Numbered from the stretch's first letter, positions 45,110-53,803 are shown. The stretch: 64,000 nucleotides of DNA from a bacterium 1xD42-87 (GCA_003611805.1 RAYM01000010.1:124001-188000); one strand, 5' to 3'. The notes: generated from the sequence alone by a model not told the origin. Program-made: numbers and translations.

Positions 45110-46258
45110 ATGCAGTATCGCAACGTGTTTAGAGAAATCGGTATATCAGAGGAAGAGATTGCGGAGAGACGGAAGGAAATTGTCCACACTTTCTTCTATG
45201 ATAATGAGGAAAAGGTATATCATCCGGTGGGGGATGATATGGCTTATATAGAGGATACCGGAAACCATGATGCGCGGACGGAGGGCATGTCTTACGGCAT
45301 GATGATGTGCGTGCAGCTCGATATGAAGGAGGAGTTTGACCGCCTCTGGAAATGGGCAAAGACTTATATGTGGATGGATGCCGGGGAAAATGAAGGTTAT
45401 TTTGCCTGGTCCTGTGCGCCGGATGGCTCTAAAAACGCTTACGGACCTGCGCCGGATGGAGAAGAATTCTTTGCCATGGCACTGTTTTTCGCTTCCCACA
45501 GGTGGGGGGACGGTGAGGGAATTTTTCAATATGAGAAGGAGGCAAGAGACATTTTGTCGGCTTGTCTCCATAAAGGGGAAAATGGACGGGCGGGAGAGCC
45601 TATGTGGAACAGAGGGAATTGCCAGATTCTTTTTGTGCCGGGGTCTTCCTTTACGGATCCTTCCTATCATTTGCCGCATTTTTATGAGCTGTTTGCAAAA
45701 TGGGCGAATGAGGAGGATCGCGGTTTTTGGGCAAGAGCAGCCAAAGCCAGCAGAGCGTATCTGGCGGCGGCATGCCATGCGGATACGGGAATGTCGGCGG
45801 AATATGCGAATTTTGACGGTTCTCCGGTCTACACGGAATTTGAGTGGGGGCAGCACGGATATTTTTATTCGGACGCTTACCGCACCGCGGCAAATATCGG
45901 ACTGGATTACAGTTGGAATGGAATCGATGTAGGACAGCGCGCCGCGGCGGAAAGATTACAGTATTTTCTCGGCGTAACCAGACGGGAAAATCCGTATATG
46001 ACGTATCGGATCAACGGGGAAGTGATCGACCAGTCGGCGCTGCATCCGGTGGGGATGCTTGCAACAACAGCGCAGGGGACATTAGCTGTTTTGGGGCGGC
46101 TGGATGAGGCGGAACTGTCTGATTCGCAGAAACTTGCCAGGGAATGGACGGAACGGTTTTTCAGAGAGCCGATGCGGAAGGGTGAGCGAAGGTATTACGA
46201 TAACTGCCTTTATCTGTTTGCGTATCTGGCGTTGTCGGGGAGTTACCGGGTGTGGTAA
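45110..46258 (+). CDS. GH8 reducing-end xylose-releasing exo-oligoxylanase
   Basis: The 382-residue protein matches the length of Rex enzymes (about 385), which remove single xyloses from the reducing end of xylo-oligosaccharides by inversion. The (alpha/alpha)6 barrel begins with RTEGMSYGMMMCVQLD (general acid E58) and has DGEEFFAMALFFA and AYRTAANIGLDY (base-side Asp region). There is no signal peptide, so it is cytoplasmic, fitting import of oligosaccharides by the preceding ABC system and trimming by GH43. The start at 45110 has only GAGAGG about 15 bases upstream. A terminator follows. Confidence 0.9.
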   Translation: MQYRNVFREIGISEEEIAERRKEIVHTFFYDNEEKVYHPVGDDMAYIEDTGNHDARTEGMSYGMMMCVQLDMKEEFDRLWKWAKTYMWMDAGENEGYFAWSCAPDGSKNAYGPAPDGEEFFAMALFFASHRWGDGEGIFQYEKEARDILSACLHKGENGRAGEPMWNRGNCQILFVPGSSFTDPSYHLPHFYELFAKWANEEDRGFWARAAKASRAYLAAACHADTGMSAEYANFDGSPVYTEFEWGQHGYFYSDAYRTAANIGLDYSWNGIDVGQRAAAERLQYFLGVTRRENPYMTYRINGEVIDQSALHPVGMLATTAQGTLAVLGRLDEAELSDSQKLAREWTERFFREPMRKGERRYYDNCLYLFAYLALSGSYRVW

Positions 46259-46311
46259 AGGCGTTCAATTATTGTATTTTGGTGACACGCATGTTAGGAT
46301 AGATTTGCAGG

Positions 46312-46345
46312 GACACAGGCTGTTTGGTCTGTGTCTTTTATCTTT
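46312..46345 (+). terminator. intrinsic terminator after GH8
   Basis: GACACAG (46312-46318) pairs with CTGTGTC (46329-46335), followed by TTTTATCTTTTT. It closes the xylo-oligosaccharide locus. Confidence 0.8.
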
Positions 46346-46367
46346 TTGCCGGAGGTATAAAGTCATG

Positions 46368-46571
46368 TTATCTGAGGAAAAAACGCGCGGTGCGGATAGA
46401 ATTGTCTCCTGCTATGAATTTAATGATTACAATATCGTCTGTTTTTACAATATATGGGTAGGACTGTATGGTGATCACGCCCTGCCCGCTGCAGATATAG
46501 ATGATTTCCATCTCTTCATGCCAATGCAGGGGGTAGAAAGGAAAAAATCCGGGCTCGCGAAGGGTGGACAC
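46368..46571 (-). pseudogene. AraC-type cupin fragment
   Basis: From a GTG at 46571 the minus strand encodes 67 residues including FYPLHWHEEMEIIYICSGQG and YIVKTDDIVII. This is the N-terminal sugar-sensing cupin of AraC-family regulators. It then ends in unrelated sequence with no DNA-binding domain downstream. I read it as the 5' remnant of a deleted regulator. It faces the xylo-oligosaccharide locus. A small stand-alone cupin is a less likely reading. Confidence 0.6.
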
Positions 46572-46583
46572 ATTTGGAGTTCC

Positions 46584-46612
46584 TTGACAATATATTTGCT
46601 GAATGCTAGAAT
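46584..46612 (+). promoter_or_regulatory. promoter of the Fur-family gene
   Basis: TTGACA (46584-46589), 17 bases and TAGAAT (46607-46612) form a near-consensus promoter; the start site would fall near 46619, just before the Per/Fur box. Confidence 0.8.
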
Positions 46613-46623
46613 TAATAAGTATT

Positions 46624-46638
46624 TTAGAATCATTCTAA
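46624..46638. promoter_or_regulatory. Per/Fur-type operator
   Basis: TTAGAAT-C-ATTCTAA is a perfect 7-1-7 inverted repeat matching the Per/Fur box layout (consensus TTATAATnATTATAA) at all but one base per arm. It lies a few bases after the predicted start site of the Fur-family gene, indicating autorepression. Confidence 0.75.
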
Positions 46639-46660
46639 TTTGTATAAAGAAAGTGCGTTT

Positions 46661-47026
46661 ATGACAAAGTACGAAAAGGAAATATATAACATCATTACCG
46701 ACTCCACAGGACATCTTACTGTGGAACAGATTTATCTGGAGCTTAAAAAGAAATGTCCGAAGGTTGTTCTGGCAACTGTTTACAATAATGTAAATAAGCT
46801 GTGGAAAGCCGGTCGGATTCGCAAAATATCTGTTGAAAATATGCCGGACAGATATGACCGGGTGATAAAGCATGACCATCTGATATGTCAGAAGTGCGGC
46901 AGATTAGCGGATATTTCATTGGAAGATTTGACTGCTTCTCTGCGCGGACAGATGGGGGAAGAGTTTCTGTTTTATGATTTGAAGATTTTTTACATATGCC
47001 CGGATTGCAGAAAAAAGGATCTATAA
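46661..47026 (+). CDS. Fur/PerR-family metal-dependent repressor
   Basis: The 121-residue protein has a winged helix (residues about 15-60, VEQIYLELKKKCPKVVLATV) and the dimer domain. H71 and H73 in KHDHLIC lie at the regulatory metal site, and the structural zinc pair is C76/C79 with C113/C116. The short form and the operator type favour PerR-like peroxide sensing, but Fur, Zur and PerR cannot be fully separated by sequence. ATG at 46661 is preferred over an in-frame TTG at 46640. It is 27 bases before the chemoreceptor gene, so both share the Per-box promoter. Confidence 0.9.
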   Translation: MTKYEKEIYNIITDSTGHLTVEQIYLELKKKCPKVVLATVYNNVNKLWKAGRIRKISVENMPDRYDRVIKHDHLICQKCGRLADISLEDLTASLRGQMGEEFLFYDLKIFYICPDCRKKDL

Positions 47027-47053
47027 AAATTTATATATAAAGAGGGGACAGCT

Positions 47054-48466
47054 ATGGGTATTTTAATGAGACCGAAAAAAGAGAACCTGTTATTGTCGAT
47101 GTCGGAACTTGCGGAGGCGGATTATGGAAAAAAGTCTGCCGAGCTGGAACAGATGTACCGCCGCCTGCTTGCGGGGCGCGCCCGGTTTGAGGAAGTGATG
47201 GCGAACGCATTGGATTCCGTGATGCAGATCAGCTCTCTGGATCTTTCCCTGAATCACTATTCCGAAATTCTTCAGAAGGTGTCGGACAGTGTTTCGGACG
47301 CTACAGAATTGATCCATAACGCTTCTGATGAGGCGGACTCCATTGCCAGAATGGTTTCTGCGCAGCATGAGGAGCTGACCAATACGATTATTGAGATTTC
47401 GGAGGAGTCCAATCTTGTCTATCAGCGCATTGATGAGAGCCAGCAGGAGCTGACCGCGACGAAGGGATTGTCCGACAGTACGATCAGCGCGTCAAAAGAG
47501 ATGCAGCAGGACATGAACCAGCTCTCTAAGATTATCAGTCAGATGAATAATGTGATTGAAGGGATCAACGCCATTTCCTCACAGACAAACCTTCTCGCGC
47601 TGAATGCGTCCATCGAAGCGGCAAGAGCAGGGGAGGCCGGTAAGGGCTTTGCGGTTGTCGCTGATGAGATCCGTGAGCTGGCGGACGAGACGAAGAAGCT
47701 GACCGCGAGCATGGGTCATTTTGTGGCAGACATTCACAGCGCATCGGCAAAGAGTGTGGAGAGTGTTGACAATACCATTGAATCGCTGGAAACCGTTACG
47801 CAGAAAATCAGTCATGTGTGGGAGCTGAATGAGGATAACAGGCAGCATGTAGAGAAGATTACCAATAATATCTCATCTCTGGCAAGTCTCAGTGAAGAGA
47901 TCAGCAGTTCGATTATTGAGTTGGAATCCCGCTCTTCGGATATCAATGTGCAGTGCGGCGTGCTGCATGAGGATACTGTGCATTTGAGGGAACACGGCAA
48001 AAGCATCGACAACGTAGCCAAGCCGCTGGAAGCGATTGAATCGACGCTGGATGAATCTGTCAAAATCATGGGTGCGATGGCAAAGGACGCTTTTTACAGA
48101 CTGGAAGACCAGAATTTTGCGGGATACATCGAGAAGGCAATTGCAGCGCACAAAAACTGGCTGGCAAATCTGGAGCGGATTGTCAAAGAGCGGACGATCC
48201 TGCCTTTGCAGGTGAATGAAAGGAAGTGCGGATTCGGTCATTTTTATTATGCGGTCGAACCGGACAGACAGGAGATTATGAAGCTGTGGAAGGAGCTGGG
48301 CGAAAAGCATAAGAGGTTCCATGCATACGGCAAACAGGTAATTGACGCGCTGTTTGACGGGGATTACAGCAGGGCGGAGAATGTCTGCCGGGAGGCAAAG
48401 CAATACTCCGCCACACTGATCAGCGACCTCGAACAGATTAAAAAAATGAGTCAGGGTCATGTATAA
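47054..48466 (+). CDS. soluble methyl-accepting chemotaxis protein with CZB domain
   Basis: This 470-residue receptor has no transmembrane segment. The signalling hairpin tip is at about 170-212 ([20 protein letters not shown]). A C-terminal zinc-binding CZB domain carries the four expected ligands: H366 (AAHKNW), C392 (KCGFGHFY), H419 and H423 (KHKRFH). In characterised proteins CZB senses zinc or hypochlorous acid through the Cys-Zn site. It is cotranscribed with the Fur/PerR-type repressor, which supports an oxidant or metal signal. AGAGGGGAC precedes the start. No other chemotaxis gene is in the window. Confidence 0.92.
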   Translation: MGILMRPKKENLLLSMSELAEADYGKKSAELEQMYRRLLAGRARFEEVMANALDSVMQISSLDLSLNHYSEILQKVSDSVSDATELIHNASDEADSIARMVSAQHEELTNTIIEISEESNLVYQRIDESQQELTATKGLSDSTISASKEMQQDMNQLSKIISQMNNVIEGINAISSQTNLLALNASIEAARAGEAGKGFAVVADEIRELADETKKLTASMGHFVADIHSASAKSVESVDNTIESLETVTQKISHVWELNEDNRQHVEKITNNISSLASLSEEISSSIIELESRSSDINVQCGVLHEDTVHLREHGKSIDNVAKPLEAIESTLDESVKIMGAMAKDAFYRLEDQNFAGYIEKAIAAHKNWLANLERIVKERTILPLQVNERKCGFGHFYYAVEPDRQEIMKLWKELGEKHKRFHAYGKQVIDALFDGDYSRAENVCREAKQYSATLISDLEQIKKMSQGHV

Positions 48467-49526
48467 AGGACGGCATAAAAAAGAATGTGCAATCATTGTC
48501 AGGATGCTTGCTTTGGCAAGTTGCAGCATTCTTTTTTTTGCGTGTGGGGATAAGCATGGGGATAACGGAACAGTCACAGGCATTCGTGCAGTTGAGGAGG
48601 AAGTAACCGGGCAGGAGCCGGAACCGTTGCAGGAGACCGCGGAATCATCCGTGCAGGATCAGGATGTTGCGGATAGAGCTGAAGCGTCACAGGAGATCGT
48701 AGCTGGCGCGGAAGCAGACGTCACAGATGAGGAATCGACAGACCTTGCGGAATACAATGAAGAAAAATTTTTTGAGTATGCGGAGAAGTGGGAGGTGAAC
48801 CGGGCGGAGGCGGAAAGCTACTATTGGAGATTGTGTGACGACAACGTTTTTCGGCATCAGACAGCATGGCTGGTCTGGGTGGATGTTGAGGATCTGGATC
48901 AGAACGGACAGCCGGACATGGCGGTCATGGTAAAGGACGATGAATACAGTGGTTATGGCGAGGGGTGTATTTATTTTTATATGAATGAGGACGAGCCATA
49001 TTGTTTTCGGGATGAGGAATATCCATTCCATTTTGGATTTTATTTAATCCCCGGGGATTTTGACAATGACGGGAATACGGAGATCGCTTTCGAGTCGCCC
49101 GGCTCCGGAGTCGGCGCCGCGGGTGACTGGCATCCCAGAATTTTAAAGTATAGAAACCATACGATGGAGCCGATGAATTTTCCCGGCGACGATTATGATG
49201 GGAGGGGTATCCGTATTGAGATAACACAGGAGGAGAAATGGGATACTTACAGCGCCTATTGTGCATATCTGGATGACACGATCGTGTTTGAGGCGGAGAA
49301 CATAGCCGACCCGGATGCGAGCCAGCCCTGTGGCGGCAATTCCAGAGGGTATTTCAATTTGTGGCGCAGTGAGTATGAGGGAAGGGATGCGCTGGAGGTG
49401 TCGGAATACCTTTATGGGGAAGGAGGGACCGGGCATGGATTGGGGTTTGCGAAATTTCTGATTGTGTGGGATGAGAATGGGGAGGGAGAGATTGTTAAGT
49501 GGTGGGTGGAGCCGTTTGAAAACTAA
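48459..49526 (+). CDS. acidic lipoprotein with Ca-loop-like motifs
   Basis: The 355-residue protein has a lipoprotein signal (basic n-region KGRHKK, hydrophobic core, lipobox FFAC) and a long acidic linker to about residue 95. The C-terminal domain has two Asp-rich loops, [15 protein letters not shown] and [13 protein letters not shown], like the calcium loops of dockerin or FG-GAP/VCBS repeats. Function is unknown; it is likely exposed at the surface. The start overlaps the chemoreceptor stop by eight bases; an ATG at 48504 is an alternative but would drop the basic n-region. A terminator-like hairpin covers the signal-peptide codons. Confidence 0.75.
   Translation: MYKGRHKKECAIIVRMLALASCSILFFACGDKHGDNGTVTGIRAVEEEVTGQEPEPLQETAESSVQDQDVADRAEASQEIVAGAEADVTDEESTDLAEYNEEKFFEYAEKWEVNRAEAESYYWRLCDDNVFRHQTAWLVWVDVEDLDQNGQPDMAVMVKDDEYSGYGEGCIYFYMNEDEPYCFRDEEYPFHFGFYLIPGDFDNDGNTEIAFESPGSGVGAAGDWHPRILKYRNHTMEPMNFPGDDYDGRGIRIEITQEEKWDTYSAYCAYLDDTIVFEAENIADPDASQPCGGNSRGYFNLWRSEYEGRDALEVSEYLYGEGGTGHGLGFAKFLIVWDENGEGEIVKWWVEPFEN
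48483..48538 (+). terminator. terminator/attenuator hairpin inside the lipoprotein signal-peptide codons
   Basis: GAATG-T-GCAA pairs with TTGC-AG-CATTC, enclosing a small CTTGC/GCAAG hairpin, followed by eight T (48532-48539). It would end or attenuate the chemoreceptor transcript within the start of the next gene. Confidence 0.55.
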
Positions 49527-49584
49527 AAACGGGTCAGTGATGGAAGCAGAGTTGAGGAAGGACGGATGAAACCATTGCGTTTGT

Positions 49585-50253
49585 CTACTCAAAAAACAGT
49601 AGCGCCGTCGCAGTAAACACTTCGCCCTCCACCTCAATTTCCAGACTGCCGTTATACTTCTCCACCTTTTCCCGCACATTGCGAAGACCGATTCCGTGAT
49701 GGCGGGCGTCGGCTTTGGTGGTGGGAAAAATTCCGAACAGCTTTTTGGGCGGCACGCAGGGATTTTGTATTTTAATGATTAAAAATTGATGGATTCTGCG
49801 CAGCGTCACCTCTATACGGGGCGGCGTTTTTGCCTGCCTTATATAATGCTGACACGCCTCCATGGCATTGTCCAGTAAATTAAATAAAATGACGCACAAG
49901 TCGTCGGAAGTAATGTTACAGTCTTTTGGAAATTCCGCATTTACATCCATCTCAATTCCCTGCCTTTTCGTATCGAGGACGGTGTGGTTCAAAATGGCGT
50001 CCACAATGTCAACGCCGCTCCATGTGGTGTCGGACAGCTCGTTGATGGGCGCGCTGATGGAGTTGACATATTCCGTAATTTCGGAGATTTCATGCTTCTT
50101 TGCAAGGTGATAGATCATCTGCAGGTGATGATTCATGTCGTGGTATAAGCGTTCGTTTTTCTGGTATAAATCGGTGAGAAGGTGGTAATTTTCTTCCAGC
50201 ACCTGATTTTTCCGTTCCAGAAAGCGTATTTTGTATTTTCGCGTCAGTGGCAT
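49585..50253 (-). CDS. GHKL histidine kinase lacking a membrane sensor
   Basis: This 222-residue protein has only the kinase core. The dimerisation helix carries the phospho-acceptor in RLYHDMNHHLQMIYHL, and the GHKL ATPase has N box NLLDNAMEACQ and G box HHGIGLRNVREKV. AgrC-like relatives have 5-7 transmembrane helices before this point; here there are none, and the 141 bases upstream encode no helix. GGAGG lies 5 bases before the ATG at 50253, so this start looks genuine. It follows the LytTR gene as a probable partner. It may be a cytoplasmic kinase or a truncated one. Confidence 0.85.
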   Translation of the reverse strand: MPLTRKYKIRFLERKNQVLEENYHLLTDLYQKNERLYHDMNHHLQMIYHLAKKHEISEITEYVNSISAPINELSDTTWSGVDIVDAILNHTVLDTKRQGIEMDVNAEFPKDCNITSDDLCVILFNLLDNAMEACQHYIRQAKTPPRIEVTLRRIHQFLIIKIQNPCVPPKKLFGIFPTTKADARHHGIGLRNVREKVEKYNGSLEIEVEGEVFTATALLFFE

Positions 50254-50394
50254 AGTATCCTCCATGCTTGTCCTATAGAAAACTTTGGCCGTGAGATGCC
50301 TTTATAAGCTGCTTTTTTCTCTGAATAATTGTAAATGGATGTGAAATCTGACGCGGGTGTGAGTAATCTTTATGGAGAATGCAAGACAGTGCTG

Positions 50395-51141
50395 TCAGAT
50401 TTTGTCCTGCCAATATTTATTCAGTCGCTTTTTTAATTCCGGCAGGCGGCTCTGGGAAACAGGCAGACGTGTCTGATCCGTCAGAATACAGTCGGTGTGG
50501 GAAATTCCTGTCATATGCCGCAGATTCACAATATATCCCCGCTCAATAAAATAGAATTCTTCGGAGCGCAGTTCGTCAAATACTTCCGCCAGTGTTTTGC
50601 GCACGCGCCTGTTCTGGTCGGTGCCGATCTCCTCCTGCCGCCCGGATGCAGTAGTATGAAAGAGGGCGTTCTTGCCGTCTTTTTCAATATAGAGAATTTC
50701 CTTGTAAGGAATGCGTTCAAGGCGGTTCTGGCTGCTGATAATGTAGGAGTCCGTGTTCTGGATTTCCAGAAGGGAAACCGCGTCTTTCAGCGCGTGGGGC
50801 AGTCGCTCTTTCAACTGGTTTTTGGGAATATAGCGGAAAATATGAAGCTCATAAGCATCCACGGCATATTTATAGTGGGCGGTCACAAAAATCATCAGTG
50901 CGTCGGGCAGAAGCTCGTGAACCCGCTTTGCCAGCTCCATCCCGGAAAGCCCGGGCATCTCAATGTCGAGAAGCAGAAGGTCAAAACGTTTGCCGTCCTG
51001 AATGTCATAGAAGAGATCCTTTCCGCTTGTGTAAGTTGACAGAATGGAAAAGGTCTGCTGCTGCCTCATACAGCCCTCCGTTATTTCCTTGATTTCGTCT
51101 AAAAGAAGCGTCTCGTCGTCGCAGATAGCAATTTGCAGCAT
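50395..51141 (-). CDS. LytTR-family response regulator
   Basis: The product is 248 residues. The receiver has D8/D9 and phospho-acceptor D59 in LLLLDIEMPG. The LytTR DNA-binding domain spans residues of about 140-245 (RLERIPYKEILYIEKDGKNA and EFYFIERGYIVNLRHM). The start at 51141 gives the standard receiver N-terminus MLQIAICDDE; an in-frame start at 51201 is less likely. AAAGGAAC lies about 11 bases upstream. It is upstream of the sensorless kinase, and a target may be the exporter genes beyond MazEF. Confidence 0.9.
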   Translation of the reverse strand: MLQIAICDDETLLLDEIKEITEGCMRQQQTFSILSTYTSGKDLFYDIQDGKRFDLLLLDIEMPGLSGMELAKRVHELLPDALMIFVTAHYKYAVDAYELHIFRYIPKNQLKERLPHALKDAVSLLEIQNTDSYIISSQNRLERIPYKEILYIEKDGKNALFHTTASGRQEEIGTDQNRRVRKTLAEVFDELRSEEFYFIERGYIVNLRHMTGISHTDCILTDQTRLPVSQSRLPELKKRLNKYWQDKI

Positions 51142-51160
51142 AATTATTTGGGTTCCTTTA

Positions 51161-51463
51161 TCAAATATATTCAAAAATACTTTGAATTGCATCCGATACA
51201 TTAATCATTTCGGAAAATGGTAGTCTGTCTGTTTTTTTATAACCACGGACAGATAAATCTAACAATGCGAGCTTTTCGCAATGAATATATCCTTCTGTAT
51301 TTTCTGTAGACATCCATACATGGAGAGGTCCGGATCTGGCATTGGTGATAATTGGACATCCTATTATTTCACCACTGGTATTAAAAAAATCTTTACTGGC
51401 AACTAATACAGGATGTTTGATTTTTTCTACTTTTAGAATATCACCTTGATGTAAATGTTCCAT
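51161..51463 (-). CDS. MazF/PemK-type toxin
   Basis: The 100-residue protein begins MEHLHQGDILKVEKIKHPVL and contains GCPIITNARSGPLHV and CEKLALLDL, matching the MazF/PemK endoribonuclease fold (beta-barrel, GDI near the N-terminus, conserved central Thr/Ser). It would cleave mRNA when free of antitoxin. The ATG overlaps the antitoxin stop as TAATG, with AGAGAGGTG upstream, so the pair is translationally coupled. A GTG six bases upstream is also in frame. Confidence 0.85.
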   Translation of the reverse strand: MEHLHQGDILKVEKIKHPVLVASKDFFNTSGEIIGCPIITNARSGPLHVWMSTENTEGYIHCEKLALLDLSVRGYKKTDRLPFSEMINVSDAIQSIFEYI

Positions 51464-51705
51464 TACCACACCTCTCTTCCGACAGGTTCACCCCAATCAT
51501 ATTCGCCATCGAGCATTAGTTTTCCATCAAATTCTGCAGCCCTTTCTTCCAATGTTTTATGCCGAAAAGGCTTCGCTAAAGTAATGACGCCGTTTGATAC
51601 TGTAACATCTAAAAATTCGTTTAATGTTATTCCGGCACTTTTCAGTATTTCTTTTGGCAGTCTGATTCCTTGACTATTTCCCCATTCTTTTACCTGTGTC
51701 TGCAT
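51463..51705 (-). CDS. MazE/AbrB-type antitoxin
   Basis: The 80-residue protein has an N-terminal swapped-hairpin DNA-binding domain (VKEWGNSQGIRLPKEILKSA) and an acidic C-terminal tail that would block the toxin (LEERAAEFDGKLMLDGEYDW). GGAGG precedes the start. Two AGTATATACT palindromes overlap its promoter and are the likely autoregulatory operator. Confidence 0.9.
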   Translation of the reverse strand: MQTQVKEWGNSQGIRLPKEILKSAGITLNEFLDVTVSNGVITLAKPFRHKTLEERAAEFDGKLMLDGEYDWGEPVGREVW

Positions 51706-51725
51706 GAAAAACCTCCTTACAATTT

Positions 51726-51765
51726 AGTATATACTTAGTATATACTATGTAAGAAAAAATAACAA
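51726..51765 (-). promoter_or_regulatory. MazEF promoter with tandem palindromic operator
   Basis: On the minus strand the promoter is TTGTTA (51765-51760), 17 bases, TATACT (51742-51737). Perfect AGTATATACT palindromes lie at 51726-51735 and 51737-51746; the second covers the -10. Their 11-base spacing puts them on one DNA face. Confidence 0.7.
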
Positions 51766-51882
51766 TCTATATTTGTCTAAAGTAACAGCAGATGGCATTT
51801 AAACATTTTTAGTATAGATAATCTACCCGGCATATGCAACGAAAATTAAAGGACAAAAAGGGGGAATTGGAGGACATATAAA

Positions 51883-51903
51883 ATGAGCGCGTTACTTTTG
51901 TGA
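51883..51903 (+). other. six-codon leader ORF before the exporter operon
   Basis: ATG, five codons for SALLL and TGA, with GGAGG 9 bases upstream. It lies ahead of a stem-loop region and the first exporter gene. It may be a leader peptide or the cut 5' end of a lost gene; the evidence is only the ribosome site. Confidence 0.3.
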
Positions 51904-51927
51904 TATATTATGGTTGTAGCCAATCGC

Positions 51928-51986
51928 GGTACGCAGGGCAAAGCCCGTCAGCCCGGAAAGCAGGGAACTTTCCGGGCTTGTACTGC
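51928..51986 (+). promoter_or_regulatory. structured leader of the first exporter gene
   Basis: GGGC-AAA-GCCC (51937-51947) and a perfect 11-base stem AGCCCGGAAAG/CTTTCCGGGCT (51950-51978) can be closed by GCGGTAC/GTACTGC (one G-U pair), giving a three-way junction 18 bases before the ATG. No T tract follows, so it is not a simple terminator. Confidence 0.5.
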
Positions 51987-52003
51987 AAGAAAAGGAGTGT
52001 GTC

Positions 52004-53803
52004 ATGAAAGAAGGCTTTTTATATCGGACATTTTCATCCTGCAGTTTCGCGCTGAAAACCGGGTGGAGAATCAGCAAAAAACGAGTGATTCTGGAATTTT
52101 TACACTGGGCGTTTATGTATGTGGACTGGCTTCTGGTTTCCTGTGTCCTAATCCGCTTTATTTTGGATATGGCGATGAAACGGACTTCTTTTGAAAAAAT
52201 GATGGTGTATGTCTGGAGTGTCGTGCTATTGGAAGCATTTTTAAAAATATACAGCCGGTATTTTGAATCGTATGTGAAGCCGGTCACGGACGTGAAGCTG
52301 TACGACGGCATCAACCGCATGTTGTATGACAAGGCGTGTCAGGTGGATATGCGCTGCTTTGAGGACAGCGAGTTCTACAATGAGTATATGATGGCGGTCA
52401 GTCAGGCGCACACGAAGCTGCCTGAAACGCTGGAGGGGGTCTGCCAGATTCTGGCGAGATTTGTCGCGATGATCTGCGGCATGGTCATTATCTATCAGAT
52501 TGACCGTCTGGCGGCATTGTTTATTATCTTTCCGATTCTCGGCAATTTTGTGTTTTACGGTGTGTTAAACAGCCGGATTTTCCGTATGGAGCGGGAAAAT
52601 ATCGTATTCCAGAGAATGGCGGACTATGTGAACCGCACGGTGCATCTGGGAGAATATGCGAAAGAGATACGGATGACCAATGTATTCCGGCTGCTGAAAA
52701 AGCAGTATGACAAAGCGGTTGCCGCAATCCGCAAGGTGATTGGGAATTATTCTCTGGGAAATATGATCCTGTTCTGGCTGTTCCAGTATTTTACCTTTAC
52801 TTTACTGCAGGAGGGGGCGGTGCTCTACGCCGGCTACCGGGTGCTGGTCAGCGGAACCATGGTGTTTGCGCAGATGGCGGTGATTCAGACGACGATGAAC
52901 TCCAACACATGGACGCTGATCGGGTTTGCGGATTCGGTGATGGCGATTGTAAAGAATGGCTTGTATCTGGAGCAGACGAGACATTTTCTGCAGCATGAGC
53001 CTGCAATCCCGGAAGATCAGGAAGGGCTTTTGCCGGAACTTCCGATACGCAGCGTGGAATTTGAGCATGTGTCTTTTGGATACAAAGAGGGGGACTGGGT
53101 CCTTAGGGATATTCACTTTAAAATCGAGGGAAATCAGAGTGTGGCGTTGGCGGGGTACAACGGCGCCGGGAAAAGCACGCTGATGAAACTGCTGATGCGG
53201 CTTTACGACCCTGTCGAGGGGCGGATTCTGGTAAACGGCATTGACATCCGGGAATATCAGGTGAAGGCGTACCGGGACCTGTTTGCCACGGCTTTCCAAA
53301 ATGGGAAAATATTTGCCAATACCATTGAGGAAAACATTCTGATGGGACGGAACACGGATGAAAAGCAGGATCGGAAAAAGGTAGAGCGGGCGCTTAGGCT
53401 GGCGGATATGTATGAGGAAGTAGAGAGCCAGCCGCTTAAGGAAAAGACGATTCTCACCCGTGAGTTTTCCAAGGAGGGCGTGGTATTTTCCGGCGGGCAG
53501 AACCAGAAGATACTGGCGGCGAGGGCTTTTGCGAAGGACAGTCCGATTGCGGTGTTTGACGAGCCCAGCAGCGCCCTTGACCCGATAGCGGAGTATCATC
53601 TATTTGAGAACATCAGAGAGTACGGGAAGGACAGGATTCTGTTTTTCATTTCTCACAGATTGTCTTCCGTGCGGGACGCGGATGTGGTTTTTTACTTAAA
53701 AAACGGGCGGATTCAAGAGCGGGGGTCGCACAGCGAGCTGATGAGCCTAAATGGGGAGTACGCTTCGCTGTATCGGCTGCAGGCGGAGAATTATCTGACA
53801 TGA
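52004..53803 (+). CDS. ABC exporter half-transporter, type A copy 1
   Basis: The 599-residue protein has a six-helix type IV exporter membrane domain (about 1-330) and a C-terminal ATPase with Walker A GYNGAGKST, signature FSGGQNQ, Walker B AVFDEPSSALDP and the H-loop FISHRLSS, so it looks catalytically complete. AAGGAG precedes the start. It is followed 19 bases later by a type B half-transporter, and the A-B pair is repeated directly downstream; A1 and A2 are closely similar throughout. Cargo is unknown. LytTR/GHKL genes beside it suggest peptide or antimicrobial export under signal control. Confidence 0.92.
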   Translation: MKEGFLYRTFSSCSFALKTGWRISKKRVILEFLHWAFMYVDWLLVSCVLIRFILDMAMKRTSFEKMMVYVWSVVLLEAFLKIYSRYFESYVKPVTDVKLYDGINRMLYDKACQVDMRCFEDSEFYNEYMMAVSQAHTKLPETLEGVCQILARFVAMICGMVIIYQIDRLAALFIIFPILGNFVFYGVLNSRIFRMERENIVFQRMADYVNRTVHLGEYAKEIRMTNVFRLLKKQYDKAVAAIRKVIGNYSLGNMILFWLFQYFTFTLLQEGAVLYAGYRVLVSGTMVFAQMAVIQTTMNSNTWTLIGFADSVMAIVKNGLYLEQTRHFLQHEPAIPEDQEGLLPELPIRSVEFEHVSFGYKEGDWVLRDIHFKIEGNQSVALAGYNGAGKSTLMKLLMRLYDPVEGRILVNGIDIREYQVKAYRDLFATAFQNGKIFANTIEENILMGRNTDEKQDRKKVERALRLADMYEEVESQPLKEKTILTREFSKEGVVFSGGQNQKILAARAFAKDSPIAVFDEPSSALDPIAEYHLFENIREYGKDRILFFISHRLSSVRDADVVFYLKNGRIQERGSHSELMSLNGEYASLYRLQAENYLT

